A DNA stretch of 13,739 nucleotides from an uncultured Porphyromonadaceae bacterium (GTDB lineage Bacteria; Bacteroidota; Bacteroidia; Bacteroidales; Muribaculaceae). Every line of letters begins with the position of its first letter. Position 1 is the first letter of the stretch. The stretch lies in contig CAMWUZ010000023.1 of assembly GCA_947177595.1 (NCBI GenBank), positions 1 to 13,739 of the forward strand, in the 5' to 3' direction. Both the position numbers and the translations under genes were made by a program. This document shows positions 7,092 to 13,739 of the stretch, one piece after another. A model generated the notes under the pieces. That model was not told the origin of the DNA. It was given only the letters and a program-made list of their open reading frames with translations, and made no database searches.

Positions 7092-8540
7092 ATGGCACCA
7101 CTTAAAGAGAAGATTGGCTACGGCTTCGGCGATATGGCGGCGTCGATGTTCTGGAAGGTTTTCAGCTACTACCTGCCGTTTTTTTACTCCAATATCTTCG
7201 GACTCTCCCTCGCAGACGCGGCAACCCTTGTGCTCGTCACAAGAATATGGGATGCCGTCTCCGATCCGATGATGGGAATTGTAGCCGACCGCACCAATAC
7301 ACGCTGGGGTAAATACCGACCCTACCTGCTGTGGGTAGCGGCACCGTTCTCCATATGCGGTATTCTTCTCTTCACTACTCCTGACTGGAGCTATGCCGGC
7401 AAGCTCATCTGGGCATATGTCACATACGTGTTCATGATGACCGTTTACACCGGCATAAATGTGCCATACGGTGCCATGCTCGGAGTGGTGAGCGACAACC
7501 CTCACGAAAAGACGGTTTTCTCATCCTTCCGTATGTTTTTCGCCTACGCCGGATCATTTATCGCTCTCGCCGCATGGGAACCCCTATGCTCGCTGTTTGA
7601 GCATCATTGGGGCTTTTCGGTGCAGACAAGCTGGCAGTGCGCTATGGTAGTGATTGCCGCAGCCTGCTTCCTGCTCTTCCTCTGCTGCTTCAAACTCACG
7701 AGGGAGAGAATCAAAACAGTGTCGCAGGTGAGCATCGGAAGTGACTTCAAGTCGCTGCTTGGTAACCGCCCCTGGTGGATTCTAATCGGTGCGGCTCTCT
7801 CCTACAACCTTTTCTGCACTGTCCGCGGAGCTACCGTTGCATATTTCTTCGCCGACATTATCGGCTCGGATGCGCATATCTTCATATTCTCAATAGCACT
7901 GCTATTCTACTCCGGACTGTTCCTGAGCATAGGCGAGGTGGCAAATATGTTTGGAGTGGCAATGACCGTACCTATCGCCAAGGCTTTCGGCAAGAAAACC
8001 ACATTCATTCTTGTGAATGCGGCTCTGATTCTGTTCAGTATCGCGTTTTTCTTTGTGCCGGTTAGCGCTGCCGGCTACTGGTGGATGCTCCTTTTGCAGA
8101 TATGTATTTCTGTGCTGACAGGTATTATGAGTCCGCTCGTATGGTCAATGTATGCCGATGTGAGCGACTACTCCGAACTGAAAAATCACACCGCTTCCAC
8201 AGGTCTCATCTTCTCATCCTCATCTATGGCACAGAAGTTTGGTGGAGCTATAGGCGGAGCCGCCGTGCTCTGGCTGCTCGATGCCTGCGGTTATATTGCG
8301 GGCACAGCCGAGACTGCGGGCACAATCGCCCAAAGCAGCGGTGCGCTCACCTGCCTCTGGATGCTGATGACGTTTATCCCGGCGGGAGTATCGCTCCTCG
8401 CTATTACCGTAGTGTCATTCTATCCCCTCACTACAGACAGAGTGAATGATATTGTTGCACGGCTCAAGGAACAGAGACTTAGCGCGTCGGCTGAAGCTAC
8501 GCAGGATGAGATAACCGATTTCGCTAACACAAACAGTTGA
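7092..8540 (+). CDS. GPH-family (MelB-like) sugar:cation symporter, probable mannobiose importer
   Basis: A 482-residue inner-membrane transporter with about twelve hydrophobic segments. It belongs to the glycoside-pentoside-hexuronide:cation symporters. The signature loop RIWDAVSDPMMG (51-62) followed by DRTNTRWGKYRPY (66-78) is textbook. D54 and D58 align with the two helix II aspartates of E. coli MelB that form the cation site, so Na+ or H+ coupling is likely. The internal NVPYGAMLGVVSD (143-155) and LVWSMYADVSDYSE segments are also family-typical. Placement between the phosphorylase and the epimerase suggests import of mannobiose or short mannooligosaccharides released in the periplasm; the exact sugar is inferred. 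The A of its TGA stop is also the first base of the epimerase ATG, indicating coupled translation. Confidence 0.92.
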   Translation: MAPLKEKIGYGFGDMAASMFWKVFSYYLPFFYSNIFGLSLADAATLVLVTRIWDAVSDPMMGIVADRTNTRWGKYRPYLLWVAAPFSICGILLFTTPDWSYAGKLIWAYVTYVFMMTVYTGINVPYGAMLGVVSDNPHEKTVFSSFRMFFAYAGSFIALAAWEPLCSLFEHHWGFSVQTSWQCAMVVIAAACFLLFLCCFKLTRERIKTVSQVSIGSDFKSLLGNRPWWILIGAALSYNLFCTVRGATVAYFFADIIGSDAHIFIFSIALLFYSGLFLSIGEVANMFGVAMTVPIAKAFGKKTTFILVNAALILFSIAFFFVPVSAAGYWWMLLLQICISVLTGIMSPLVWSMYADVSDYSELKNHTASTGLIFSSSSMAQKFGGAIGGAAVLWLLDACGYIAGTAETAGTIAQSSGALTCLWMLMTFIPAGVSLLAITVVSFYPLTTDRVNDIVARLKEQRLSASAEATQDEITDFANTNS

Positions 8541-9736
8541 TGAACAAAGAGGCTAAAGAGGCTTTTGCCCGCGAACTGGAGGATAACCTCAACAACAATA
8601 TTCTCCCTTACTGGCTTGAAAAGATGCGCGATGACAAGGATGGCGGCTTTTTCGGGCGAAGAGACGCGTCAGATACCGTTATGGAGGGCGCGGAGAAAGG
8701 TGCGATAATGAACGCACGTATTCTATGGACATTCTCTGCCGCATATCTTTCAACAGGACGCTCGGATTGCCTTGAAGCCGCCACACGTGCAAAAGATTAT
8801 ATTCTCAATCATTTTATTGACAAAGAGAATGGCGGTGTATTCTGGTCGCTGAATGCCGACGGCAGCATTGCCGACAGCAAGAAGCAGTTTTACGCCATAG
8901 CATTTACCGTTTACGGTCTCGCCGAATATTATCGCGCCTGCGGCGATAAAGAAGCTCTTGACTGTGCCATAGCCTTGTTCAGAAGCATAGAGGAGCATAG
9001 CCGTGACCGGGCTAAAGGTGGCTATCGCGAGGCGGCAACCCGCACATGGGAGCCTATCGAGGATATGCGGCTTAGCGAGAAAGATGAGAATTTCAGTAAA
9101 ACGATGAATACCCATCTCCACATCCTTGAGGCTTATACCGCACTCCTGAGAGTGTGGCGCACAGAGGAGAGCGTGGAGGCTTGCCGATATGCGCTCGAAA
9201 TTATTCTTGACAGAATAATGAATCCCGCAGACGGACATCTCGGATTATTTTTCAATGATGACTGGAACCGCATGGACCGCGAAAAATCATATGGACACGA
9301 TATAGAGGCTTCATGGCTGCTGCTGGAGGCGGCGCAGGTGATCGGAGACCCGGTGCTGTATGAACGCACCTTGAACGCCACACGCCGCATTTCAGACGCT
9401 GCACTTGAAGGATTGTGCTGTGATGGCTCTATGGTGTATGAACGTCATGGAAACGGCTCCTATGACAATGAAAAGCACTGGTGGGTACAGGCGGAGACTG
9501 TTGTCGGTCAGGCATATCGCTTCCGCTTCCACGGTGTAGAGAAAGCTCTTGATGACGCGCAACGCAGTTGGGCGTATATCCGCGACAATCTTGTGGATAA
9601 CATAAACGGCGAATGGTATTGGAGCCGGATGCCTGACGGCAGTATCAATAGCGTTGAAGACAAAGCAGGCTTCTGGAAATGCCCTTATCACAACGGGCGG
9701 ATGTGTATGGAAACCCTGCGGATTCTAAAGAGCTGA
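8540..9736 (+). CDS. cellobiose/mannobiose 2-epimerase (AGE family)
   Basis: A 398-residue cytoplasmic enzyme that interconverts the reducing-end glucose and mannose of beta-1,4 disaccharides, here turning mannobiose into mannosyl-glucose for the GH130 enzyme. The (alpha/alpha)6-barrel signatures of cellobiose 2-epimerases are present: R60 in MNARILWTFSAAY, H192 in MNTHLHILEAYT, H253 in YGHDIEASWLL and H384 in CPYHNGRMCMETLR. These are the conserved Arg and three catalytic His positions of the family. WWVQAETVVG (314-323) is a further match. I use the ATG at 8540, which overlaps the symporter stop, rather than a TTG one codon earlier. Its stop codon abuts that of the convergent minus-strand gene with no base between. 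Motif support is very strong. Confidence 0.95.
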   Translation: MNKEAKEAFARELEDNLNNNILPYWLEKMRDDKDGGFFGRRDASDTVMEGAEKGAIMNARILWTFSAAYLSTGRSDCLEAATRAKDYILNHFIDKENGGVFWSLNADGSIADSKKQFYAIAFTVYGLAEYYRACGDKEALDCAIALFRSIEEHSRDRAKGGYREAATRTWEPIEDMRLSEKDENFSKTMNTHLHILEAYTALLRVWRTEESVEACRYALEIILDRIMNPADGHLGLFFNDDWNRMDREKSYGHDIEASWLLLEAAQVIGDPVLYERTLNATRRISDAALEGLCCDGSMVYERHGNGSYDNEKHWWVQAETVVGQAYRFRFHGVEKALDDAQRSWAYIRDNLVDNINGEWYWSRMPDGSINSVEDKAGFWKCPYHNGRMCMETLRILKS

Positions 9737-10060
9737 TCATTTCTCGATTATATCCACCCATTCGGCATCCACTATCTGCTCTTCAGTGGTGTAGGTTGTA
9801 CTGCCGTCAGAATGAATCTCTGTTGTGGTTTCCGCCGAAATCTCCTCGTATGCCACATATTCTCCCATATCCTTAGTGAAAACCTTTTTATGGACAGGCT
9901 GCTGAGGCTCTTGCCGCTCTTTCCGGCTATACTGCCTGTATGCCTGAGAATAGGCATTGTTCATCGCCTTTTTATAGCGGCGCATAAACATCACTCCCCT
10001 GATTATGGGACGGAAGATGATGATGAGAAATATTATGAATAATAGTGCTCCTAAAGACAT
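9737..10060 (-). CDS. small single-pass membrane protein, DUF4834-like
   Basis: A 107-residue protein. A hydrophobic helix sits at residues 4-16 (GALLFIIFLIIIF) and is followed by a basic stretch (RRYKKAMNNAYSQAYRQYSR) and an acidic, polar cytoplasmic tail. The tail contains KVFTKDMGEYVAYEEI (59-74) and TTTEIHSDGSTTYTTEEQIV before VDAEWVDI. A hydrophobic N-terminus with a short GEYVxYEE tail resembles the Bacteroidota family DUF4834, whose function is unknown. The assignment is from memory of that layout and is moderate. It lies 49 bp behind pssA in the same direction and probably forms the end of the psd-pssA operon, so a membrane-related role is possible but unproven. Its TGA directly abuts the stop of the epimerase gene on the other strand. 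Confidence 0.75.
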   Translation of the reverse strand: MSLGALLFIIFLIIIFRPIIRGVMFMRRYKKAMNNAYSQAYRQYSRKERQEPQQPVHKKVFTKDMGEYVAYEEISAETTTEIHSDGSTTYTTEEQIVDAEWVDIIEK

Positions 10061-10109
10061 CTTAAAAGAAAGTTGTGTATTTAACTAAACACTTCGCTGC
10101 TCCGAGGGT

Positions 10110-10808
10110 TCATTTTCCGGGAGTTACGGCACTCATGGCTATATAGAGAAATATAGTCCACGCGAGTCCTGACAACCCCAGAATGAGCACAAACAACACA
10201 GCACCGGCAAGAAGGATATAGCGGCGGGAATTTGTACGCCAGTCAAAGCTCGAAAATTTTAGCGAGAACATGGGCAGAGGCATGACCATTAGACTTGCAA
10301 GCACCAGAATGAGAATGGCGAGTGCCACCGAGCCGGGATAGGTGTAGGCATGAATCCACGCGACAGTGCCAATCCAGAATATAGCGTTTGCGGGCACCGG
10401 CAGACCGATGAAAGAGGTTGTCTGACGGTCATCAACATTGAATCTGGCGAGGCGTAGTCCGGCAAAAAGCACAATAAACAGTACGGCGAATGCCCAGGGC
10501 GAATCCGTATCAAAAGTATTGATAGTATTGAACATCAGCATAGTCGGTGCAAGACCGAAGCTGATGAGGTCTGAAAGAGAGTCCAACTCCTTGCCTAAAT
10601 CGGAATAGGCATGAAGCAGACGCGCCATTGCGCCGTCAAGAAAGTCAAACAATGCAGCCGCCCCGATAAAGATAAACGCCCACTGATAGCCTTGCAACTC
10701 ACCAAACGGTTCATGAAGATGAAAGGTGCAGATACAAGCCATAGCTCCGCAGAGCAAGTTGAGGCAGGTTATGGAATTGGGTATATTTGCGCGAATCTTA
10801 CGAAACAT
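10110..10808 (-). CDS. pssA: CDP-diacylglycerol--serine O-phosphatidyltransferase
   Basis: An integral membrane enzyme that makes phosphatidylserine from CDP-diacylglycerol and serine, the first step to phosphatidylethanolamine. The CDP-alcohol phosphatidyltransferase signature D-G-x2-A-R-x8-G-x3-D-x3-D is complete in FDFLDGAMARLL, then HAYSDLGKELDSLSD. Several hydrophobic segments before and after complete the 232-residue protein, the usual size of the non-PLD type II enzyme. I start at the ATG at 10808 (MFRKIRANIPNSITCLNLL), 8 bp after the psd stop. A TTG at 10820 would add four residues and overlap psd. NIPNSIT is the customary beginning in relatives. It lies between psd and the DUF4834-like gene; psd acts on its product, so the operon holds both steps of the pathway. 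Confidence 0.95.
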   Translation of the reverse strand: MFRKIRANIPNSITCLNLLCGAMACICTFHLHEPFGELQGYQWAFIFIGAAALFDFLDGAMARLLHAYSDLGKELDSLSDLISFGLAPTMLMFNTINTFDTDSPWAFAVLFIVLFAGLRLARFNVDDRQTTSFIGLPVPANAIFWIGTVAWIHAYTYPGSVALAILILVLASLMVMPLPMFSLKFSSFDWRTNSRRYILLAGAVLFVLILGLSGLAWTIFLYIAMSAVTPGK

Positions 10809-10816
10809 ACTTATAA

Positions 10817-11491
10817 TCAATTATTTGGTCTTAAGCGTGCAATCTCGGTGATACCACCAGTGGTCTTGTCGCCGATATTGACAAATATTTCGGTACCGAG
10901 CGGCAGGAAAATATCGACACGTGAGCCGAATTTAATAAATCCGAGGTGTTCGGCGATGCTGCATTTTTCTCCCGGTTCCGCATAAGTGACAATGCGGCGG
11001 GCAACAGCTCCCGCTATCTGACGCACAACTATCTCCTGACCGTTTTCAGCACGGATCAGCACGGTAGAACGCTCGTTTTCACTGCTTGATTTGGGCAGAT
11101 ATGCCGAAAGGAAACGACCTGAATGATGACGCACAAGAAGCACCTCACCATTTACCGGAAACCAATTGGCGTGAACATTGAAAACAGTCATAAACACCGA
11201 GAGCTGAATAACATTGCGGTGCAGACACTCGCTCTCGTAAACCTCTTCGAGCGCTACAACAGTACCGTCAACCGACGAAACCACCACATCTTTTTCATCG
11301 CCATGGAAATAGCGGCGCGGAGAGCGGAAAAAATTAAGAACCAGAAGATAAAGAACACCTGTGATGGATGAGAACACGATAGGTACAGCAACCGGGCGAA
11401 TGAACATCCACGCCGAAGCATTGATTACCAACAGCATCAATAGCAAGATAATCAATATATTAGTACCTTCTCTATGAATCTTGACCTTCAT
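10817..11491 (-). CDS. psd: phosphatidylserine decarboxylase (short, PSD_A-type)
   Basis: Decarboxylates phosphatidylserine to phosphatidylethanolamine at the membrane. The 224-residue proenzyme is of the short type common in Bacteroidota and archaea. Two hydrophobic segments at about 11-30 and 34-54 anchor it. VSSVDGTVVALEE (71-83), FMTVFNVHANWFPVNG (100-115) and RHHSGRF (121-127) carry the conserved Asp and His residues. The self-cleavage site is G189-S190 in LGFIKFGSRVDIFLP, where serinolysis makes the pyruvoyl cofactor and splits the chain into a large beta and small alpha subunit. It is the first gene of a minus-strand operon with pssA. A well-formed promoter lies about 30 bp upstream of its ATG, in the 71-bp gap behind the WbqC-family gene. 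Confidence 0.96.
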   Translation of the reverse strand: MKVKIHREGTNILIILLLMLLVINASAWMFIRPVAVPIVFSSITGVLYLLVLNFFRSPRRYFHGDEKDVVVSSVDGTVVALEEVYESECLHRNVIQLSVFMTVFNVHANWFPVNGEVLLVRHHSGRFLSAYLPKSSSENERSTVLIRAENGQEIVVRQIAGAVARRIVTYAEPGEKCSIAEHLGFIKFGSRVDIFLPLGTEIFVNIGDKTTGGITEIARLRPNN

Positions 11492-11520
11492 TGCGCTCCC
11501 ATGAGGTGCTTAATAATCCG

Positions 11521-11550
11521 CAAAGATAGCACATTTTTTATAAATACCAA
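11521..11550 (-). promoter_or_regulatory. Bacteroidota-type promoter of the psd-pssA operon
   Basis: On the minus strand TTGG (11550-11547) and TATCTTTG (11528-11521) are separated by 18 bp, close to the consensus TTTG, 19-21 bp, TAnnTTTG. The inferred start near 11514 gives a leader of about 23 nt before the psd ATG. The same TATCTTTGC string with an upstream TTGG occurs before greA. The promoter sits right behind the WbqC-family stop codon, so psd need not depend on read-through from lepB. Confidence 0.65.
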
Positions 11551-11562
11551 TCCTACTCCCGG

Positions 11563-12195
11563 CTATATCAGGTGGAGGGGGGATTCGGGACCGAGGTTGA
11601 AGAGGAGGTCGAGGATACTGAGGTCGGGTATGAAACCGAGGCGGTTGCCACGCACCTGATAGTAGGACTTTATCGGGGCGAGTGCCTGGAAATCGGCTTT
11701 GATTAGGTCGGCAACGCCCTGCGGCAACCGCGCATCCGTAATATGTACCACTTCTGTGGTGATGCCGAGCAACCGTCTGATAATCCGGTCAAATTCTGAA
11801 TCGAAATCTGTGATCGGCATTCCGCAGACTTCCTCACGGAACAGCGGAAGAAAGTCATCTATATAGAATTCAAAGAAAGGAGTGCGCCCGTATGCCGATT
11901 CCAACGCTGTGAGATGTACGTTCCACCATCCGCCGTGTGCCGATACAGTTGCGTCACACCACTGCGCCCCTGAAGTGTGCTCCGGCTTGGCAACGGGCAC
12001 AGTGAGATCAAGAATGCCCCGGGTATCGGCTATAGTGGTGCGGTGAGTGCTCTTGAAGCGCTTATCATAACGCATTCCGTCATGAATAATCACCCGTCTG
12101 TATGATGCAAGCACAGCATAATACGAGCAACTGCCGCAATACTGCGGAGGCAGCGCGGCAGTTATATCGTGATGTTTTATAAGGGGGGAAGTCAT
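11563..12195 (-). CDS. WbqC-family protein
   Basis: A 210-residue soluble protein recognised as WbqC-like. The opening LPPQYCGSCSYYAVLASYRR is the analogue of the usual PPI-Q-Y glutamine-tyrosine start. The middle HRTTIADTRGILDLTVPVAK matches the N-R-x-x-I-x-x-x-x-G-x-x-x-L-T-V-P core. HGGWWNVHLTALESAYGRTPFFEFY and the end LSILDLLFNLGPES are typical. Members occur in O-antigen gene clusters and, in Bacteroidota, beside lepB; the biochemical activity is not established to my knowledge. It starts 6 bp after the lepB stop and is surely cotranscribed. It ends with TAG, which shows that TAG is a working terminator codon in this genome. Confidence 0.88.
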   Translation of the reverse strand: MTSPLIKHHDITAALPPQYCGSCSYYAVLASYRRVIIHDGMRYDKRFKSTHRTTIADTRGILDLTVPVAKPEHTSGAQWCDATVSAHGGWWNVHLTALESAYGRTPFFEFYIDDFLPLFREEVCGMPITDFDSEFDRIIRRLLGITTEVVHITDARLPQGVADLIKADFQALAPIKSYYQVRGNRLGFIPDLSILDLLFNLGPESPLHLI

Positions 12196-12201
12196 CGGCT
12201 G

Positions 12202-13671
12202 TCAGAATCCCGAATTTGCATTCTTGAGTATTCTGTTCCAGCGTATTCCTCCGTTAAAGAGCGATTTGTCCTTATCAAAGGAGACGAGTACGCGCATAGG
12301 CTTGCCTACGATATGATCTTCAGGAACAAAGCCCCAGTAGCGTGAGTCAAGCGAGTTGTCACGGTTGTCACCCATCATAAAATAATAGTCCATCGCAAAG
12401 GTATATTCTTTCGCCGGTTTGCCGTCGATATACACTATGCCGTCGCTACCGAGGTAAGCATCGGTATGACCCTCATAGTTACGGATAGCTCGATTGTATA
12501 TCAGCCAGTTGCGAGCGTTAAGCGGAATTGTTGCACCTTTCTTGGGAATCCATAGCTCGCCATAGTCGGCATGAGTCCATCCTTCAGACACCATGTCGGG
12601 GAAAAGGAACTCATCGGCTGTGACCGGAGTCTTGACGATAGCCACAGTAGCGGGATCGTTTTTAATCTTATTCACCATCTCCTGAGTGAGAGGAGCGGAA
12701 TAGATCGGAGCATTGCCGCTCATATCGAAATTGTTTTGCACAAGCACCTCACGGTTGGTTGCTGTCACCTCAGCCATACGCCTGTCATCCTGCGCGATGC
12801 CAAATTCCTCCCACTTCTTGTCAAGGAGCGGATATTTGGTCTGGAAAATATAGTTAAACTGCACATTTTCAGGCTGAGGCAACGGTTTACCGTCGATATA
12901 GATCACTCCGTCGCGAATTGCGATAGTCTCACCTGGCAATCCCACCGCACGCTTAACATAGTTGTCGCGGCGGTCAACCGGACGATACATCACCTCCCCT
13001 ATCTCGCTTTTATATGCCTCCAATCCTTTTCTGCCGAGTACTTTGAGCATCGTATAATAGTCTGCTCCGGCAAAACGGCTCTCTGTTCCCGGCTCGAGCA
13101 GCTTCGGCAGAACGCTGTCGCCGGCAGGGAAGTTGAACACCACAATATCACCGCGCTCAACTTTGCCGAAGCCTTTGAGACGCTTGTAGCTCCACTGCGG
13201 ATTTTCAAGATAACTTTTGGTGTTTATGATAGGGAAAGTGTTCTGCACCAACGGGAAATGAATCGGGGTCATGGGCACGCGAGGACCGTATGCCATCTTG
13301 TTGACCCACAGATAGTCCCCCACAAGCAATGTTTTTTCAAGCGAGGAGCTGGGGATCTGATAGTTCTGACCAACAAATGCAAAAACGAAATAAACGAGCA
13401 CCAGAGCATACACAATAGCATCCACCCAGCTCATTATCGCCTTCACTGCCTTGCTTTTGCTCTTTTTCCACCATGTGAAAGGAATGTAGCCGGTGATATA
13501 TATGTCAAAGAGTAGCAACAGGAATATCGCCACCCACCAGCTGCCGAGCCATGCTACCCAGGCGAGGAAAAGCGCCGCCACAATGCCGAAACGCACCCAG
13601 CGCGTGGGCTTGGTGTCGGCAACACGTTTTTTGAAGTCCTCAACAAAAGTTTTTTTATCAGTCGTGCTCAT
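12202..13671 (-). CDS. lepB: signal peptidase I
   Basis: The membrane protease that removes signal peptides from exported proteins. The 489-residue, Bacteroidota-type enzyme has two hydrophobic helices at about 28-64 and a third at 85-101. The catalytic Ser is S110 in QIPSSSLEKTLLVGDYLWVN and the general-base Lys is K240 in NYVKRAVGLPGETIAI. FGKVERGDIVVFNFP (168-182) and GDNRDNSLDSRYWGFVP (434-450) are the remaining conserved boxes. A roughly 150-residue insertion separates the Lys box from the last box, as in other Bacteroidota, and DGxxYIDGKP occurs on both sides of it (254-263 and 410-419). The ATG at 13671 overlaps the stop codon of the upstream partial gene by 4 bp. The WbqC-family gene follows after 6 bp. 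Confidence 0.96.
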   Translation of the reverse strand: MSTTDKKTFVEDFKKRVADTKPTRWVRFGIVAALFLAWVAWLGSWWVAIFLLLLFDIYITGYIPFTWWKKSKSKAVKAIMSWVDAIVYALVLVYFVFAFVGQNYQIPSSSLEKTLLVGDYLWVNKMAYGPRVPMTPIHFPLVQNTFPIINTKSYLENPQWSYKRLKGFGKVERGDIVVFNFPAGDSVLPKLLEPGTESRFAGADYYTMLKVLGRKGLEAYKSEIGEVMYRPVDRRDNYVKRAVGLPGETIAIRDGVIYIDGKPLPQPENVQFNYIFQTKYPLLDKKWEEFGIAQDDRRMAEVTATNREVLVQNNFDMSGNAPIYSAPLTQEMVNKIKNDPATVAIVKTPVTADEFLFPDMVSEGWTHADYGELWIPKKGATIPLNARNWLIYNRAIRNYEGHTDAYLGSDGIVYIDGKPAKEYTFAMDYYFMMGDNRDNSLDSRYWGFVPEDHIVGKPMRVLVSFDKDKSLFNGGIRWNRILKNANSGF

Positions 13672-13739
13672 TGTTTATCGGTTAAGATGTCAAGAAGGGC
13701 GGAATTTTTAATGAAAGAGTGCATAAGATTGTCCATGGT
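13668..13739 (-). CDS. C-terminal end of an upstream gene, probably dapB (partial)
   Basis: The minus-strand frame is open from the window edge to a TGA at 13668-13670, giving 23 residues: TMDNLMHSFIKNSALLDILT then DKQ. Its stop overlaps the lepB ATG by 4 bp (ATGA), the same coupling seen between the two mannanase genes, which supports real coding. In Bacteroidales dapB (dihydrodipicolinate reductase) commonly precedes lepB, and DapB proteins often end in a T-M-x-x-L-like stretch, so dapB is my best guess. The tail after NLM is longer than I would expect. The identity cannot be settled from 23 residues. Confidence 0.55.
   Translation of the reverse strand, partial: TMDNLMHSFIKNSALLDILTDKQ

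Noticed and set aside
10809..10820. TTG start for pssA overlapping the psd stop
   Set aside because: An ATG four codons downstream matches where relatives begin; a TTG start has no independent support.
12571..13515. Plus-strand 314-codon frame antisense to lepB
   Set aside because: It is a long shadow of lepB, with His- and Ser-rich composition typical of antisense frames and no domain signature.
1..13739. Defence system, prophage, insertion sequence, CRISPR array, tRNA or rRNA
   Set aside because: No transposase, integrase, inverted terminal repeats, spaced palindromic repeats or cloverleaf-like sequences were recognised; the genes are metabolic or housekeeping.

Overview
The window looks like the chromosome of a gut Bacteroidales bacterium, most likely a Muribaculaceae-type (S24-7) member of Bacteroidota. 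The grounds are the Bacteroidota-style promoters (TAnnTTTG at -7, no Shine-Dalgarno pattern), the linked lepB and WbqC-family genes, a DUF4834-like small membrane protein, a short PSD_A-type phosphatidylserine decarboxylase beside pssA, and a Bacteroides-fragilis-like mannan catabolic gene order. Assignment to a genus is not possible from this sequence. The stop codons fit the standard code; TAG is a normal terminal stop in the WbqC gene.

Layout. (1) 1-2116: a redox island. The 3' part of an AraC-family regulator (+) converges on a two-gene minus-strand operon, a flavodoxin-like lipoprotein followed by an aldo/keto reductase. The flavodoxin is split by one in-frame TAG. A tandem pair of near-identical 17-bp repeats with 21-bp period lies upstream of it, placed like an AraC-family operator. 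(2) 2117-2548: a 432-bp intergenic region carrying divergent promoters. (3) 2549-9736: seven tightly packed plus-strand genes: greA, a HIT-family gene, then GH5 mannanase, GH26 mannanase, GH130 mannosylglucose phosphorylase, a GPH-family symporter and a cellobiose/mannobiose 2-epimerase. (4) 9737-11491: minus-strand psd, pssA and a DUF4834-like gene, with a clear promoter before psd. (5) 11563-13739: the minus-strand end of an upstream gene (probably dapB), lepB, and a WbqC-family gene.

The central cluster encodes a complete inferred route for beta-1,4-mannan. Two exported lipoprotein mannanases cut mannan to mannobiose and short oligosaccharides, the symporter imports them, the epimerase turns mannobiose into mannosyl-glucose, and the phosphorylase yields mannose-1-phosphate and glucose. 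This is the pathway characterised in Bacteroides fragilis, here with a GH5 enzyme added at the front. No SusC/SusD pair, hybrid two-component regulator or alpha-galactosidase is present, and only 23 bp separate it from the greA-HIT pair.

I found no phage, transposon, CRISPR, rRNA or tRNA, and no evidence for a wholly new system. The observations most worth following are the interrupted flavodoxin, the tandem operator-like repeat, and the attachment of the mannan genes to a housekeeping transcription unit.
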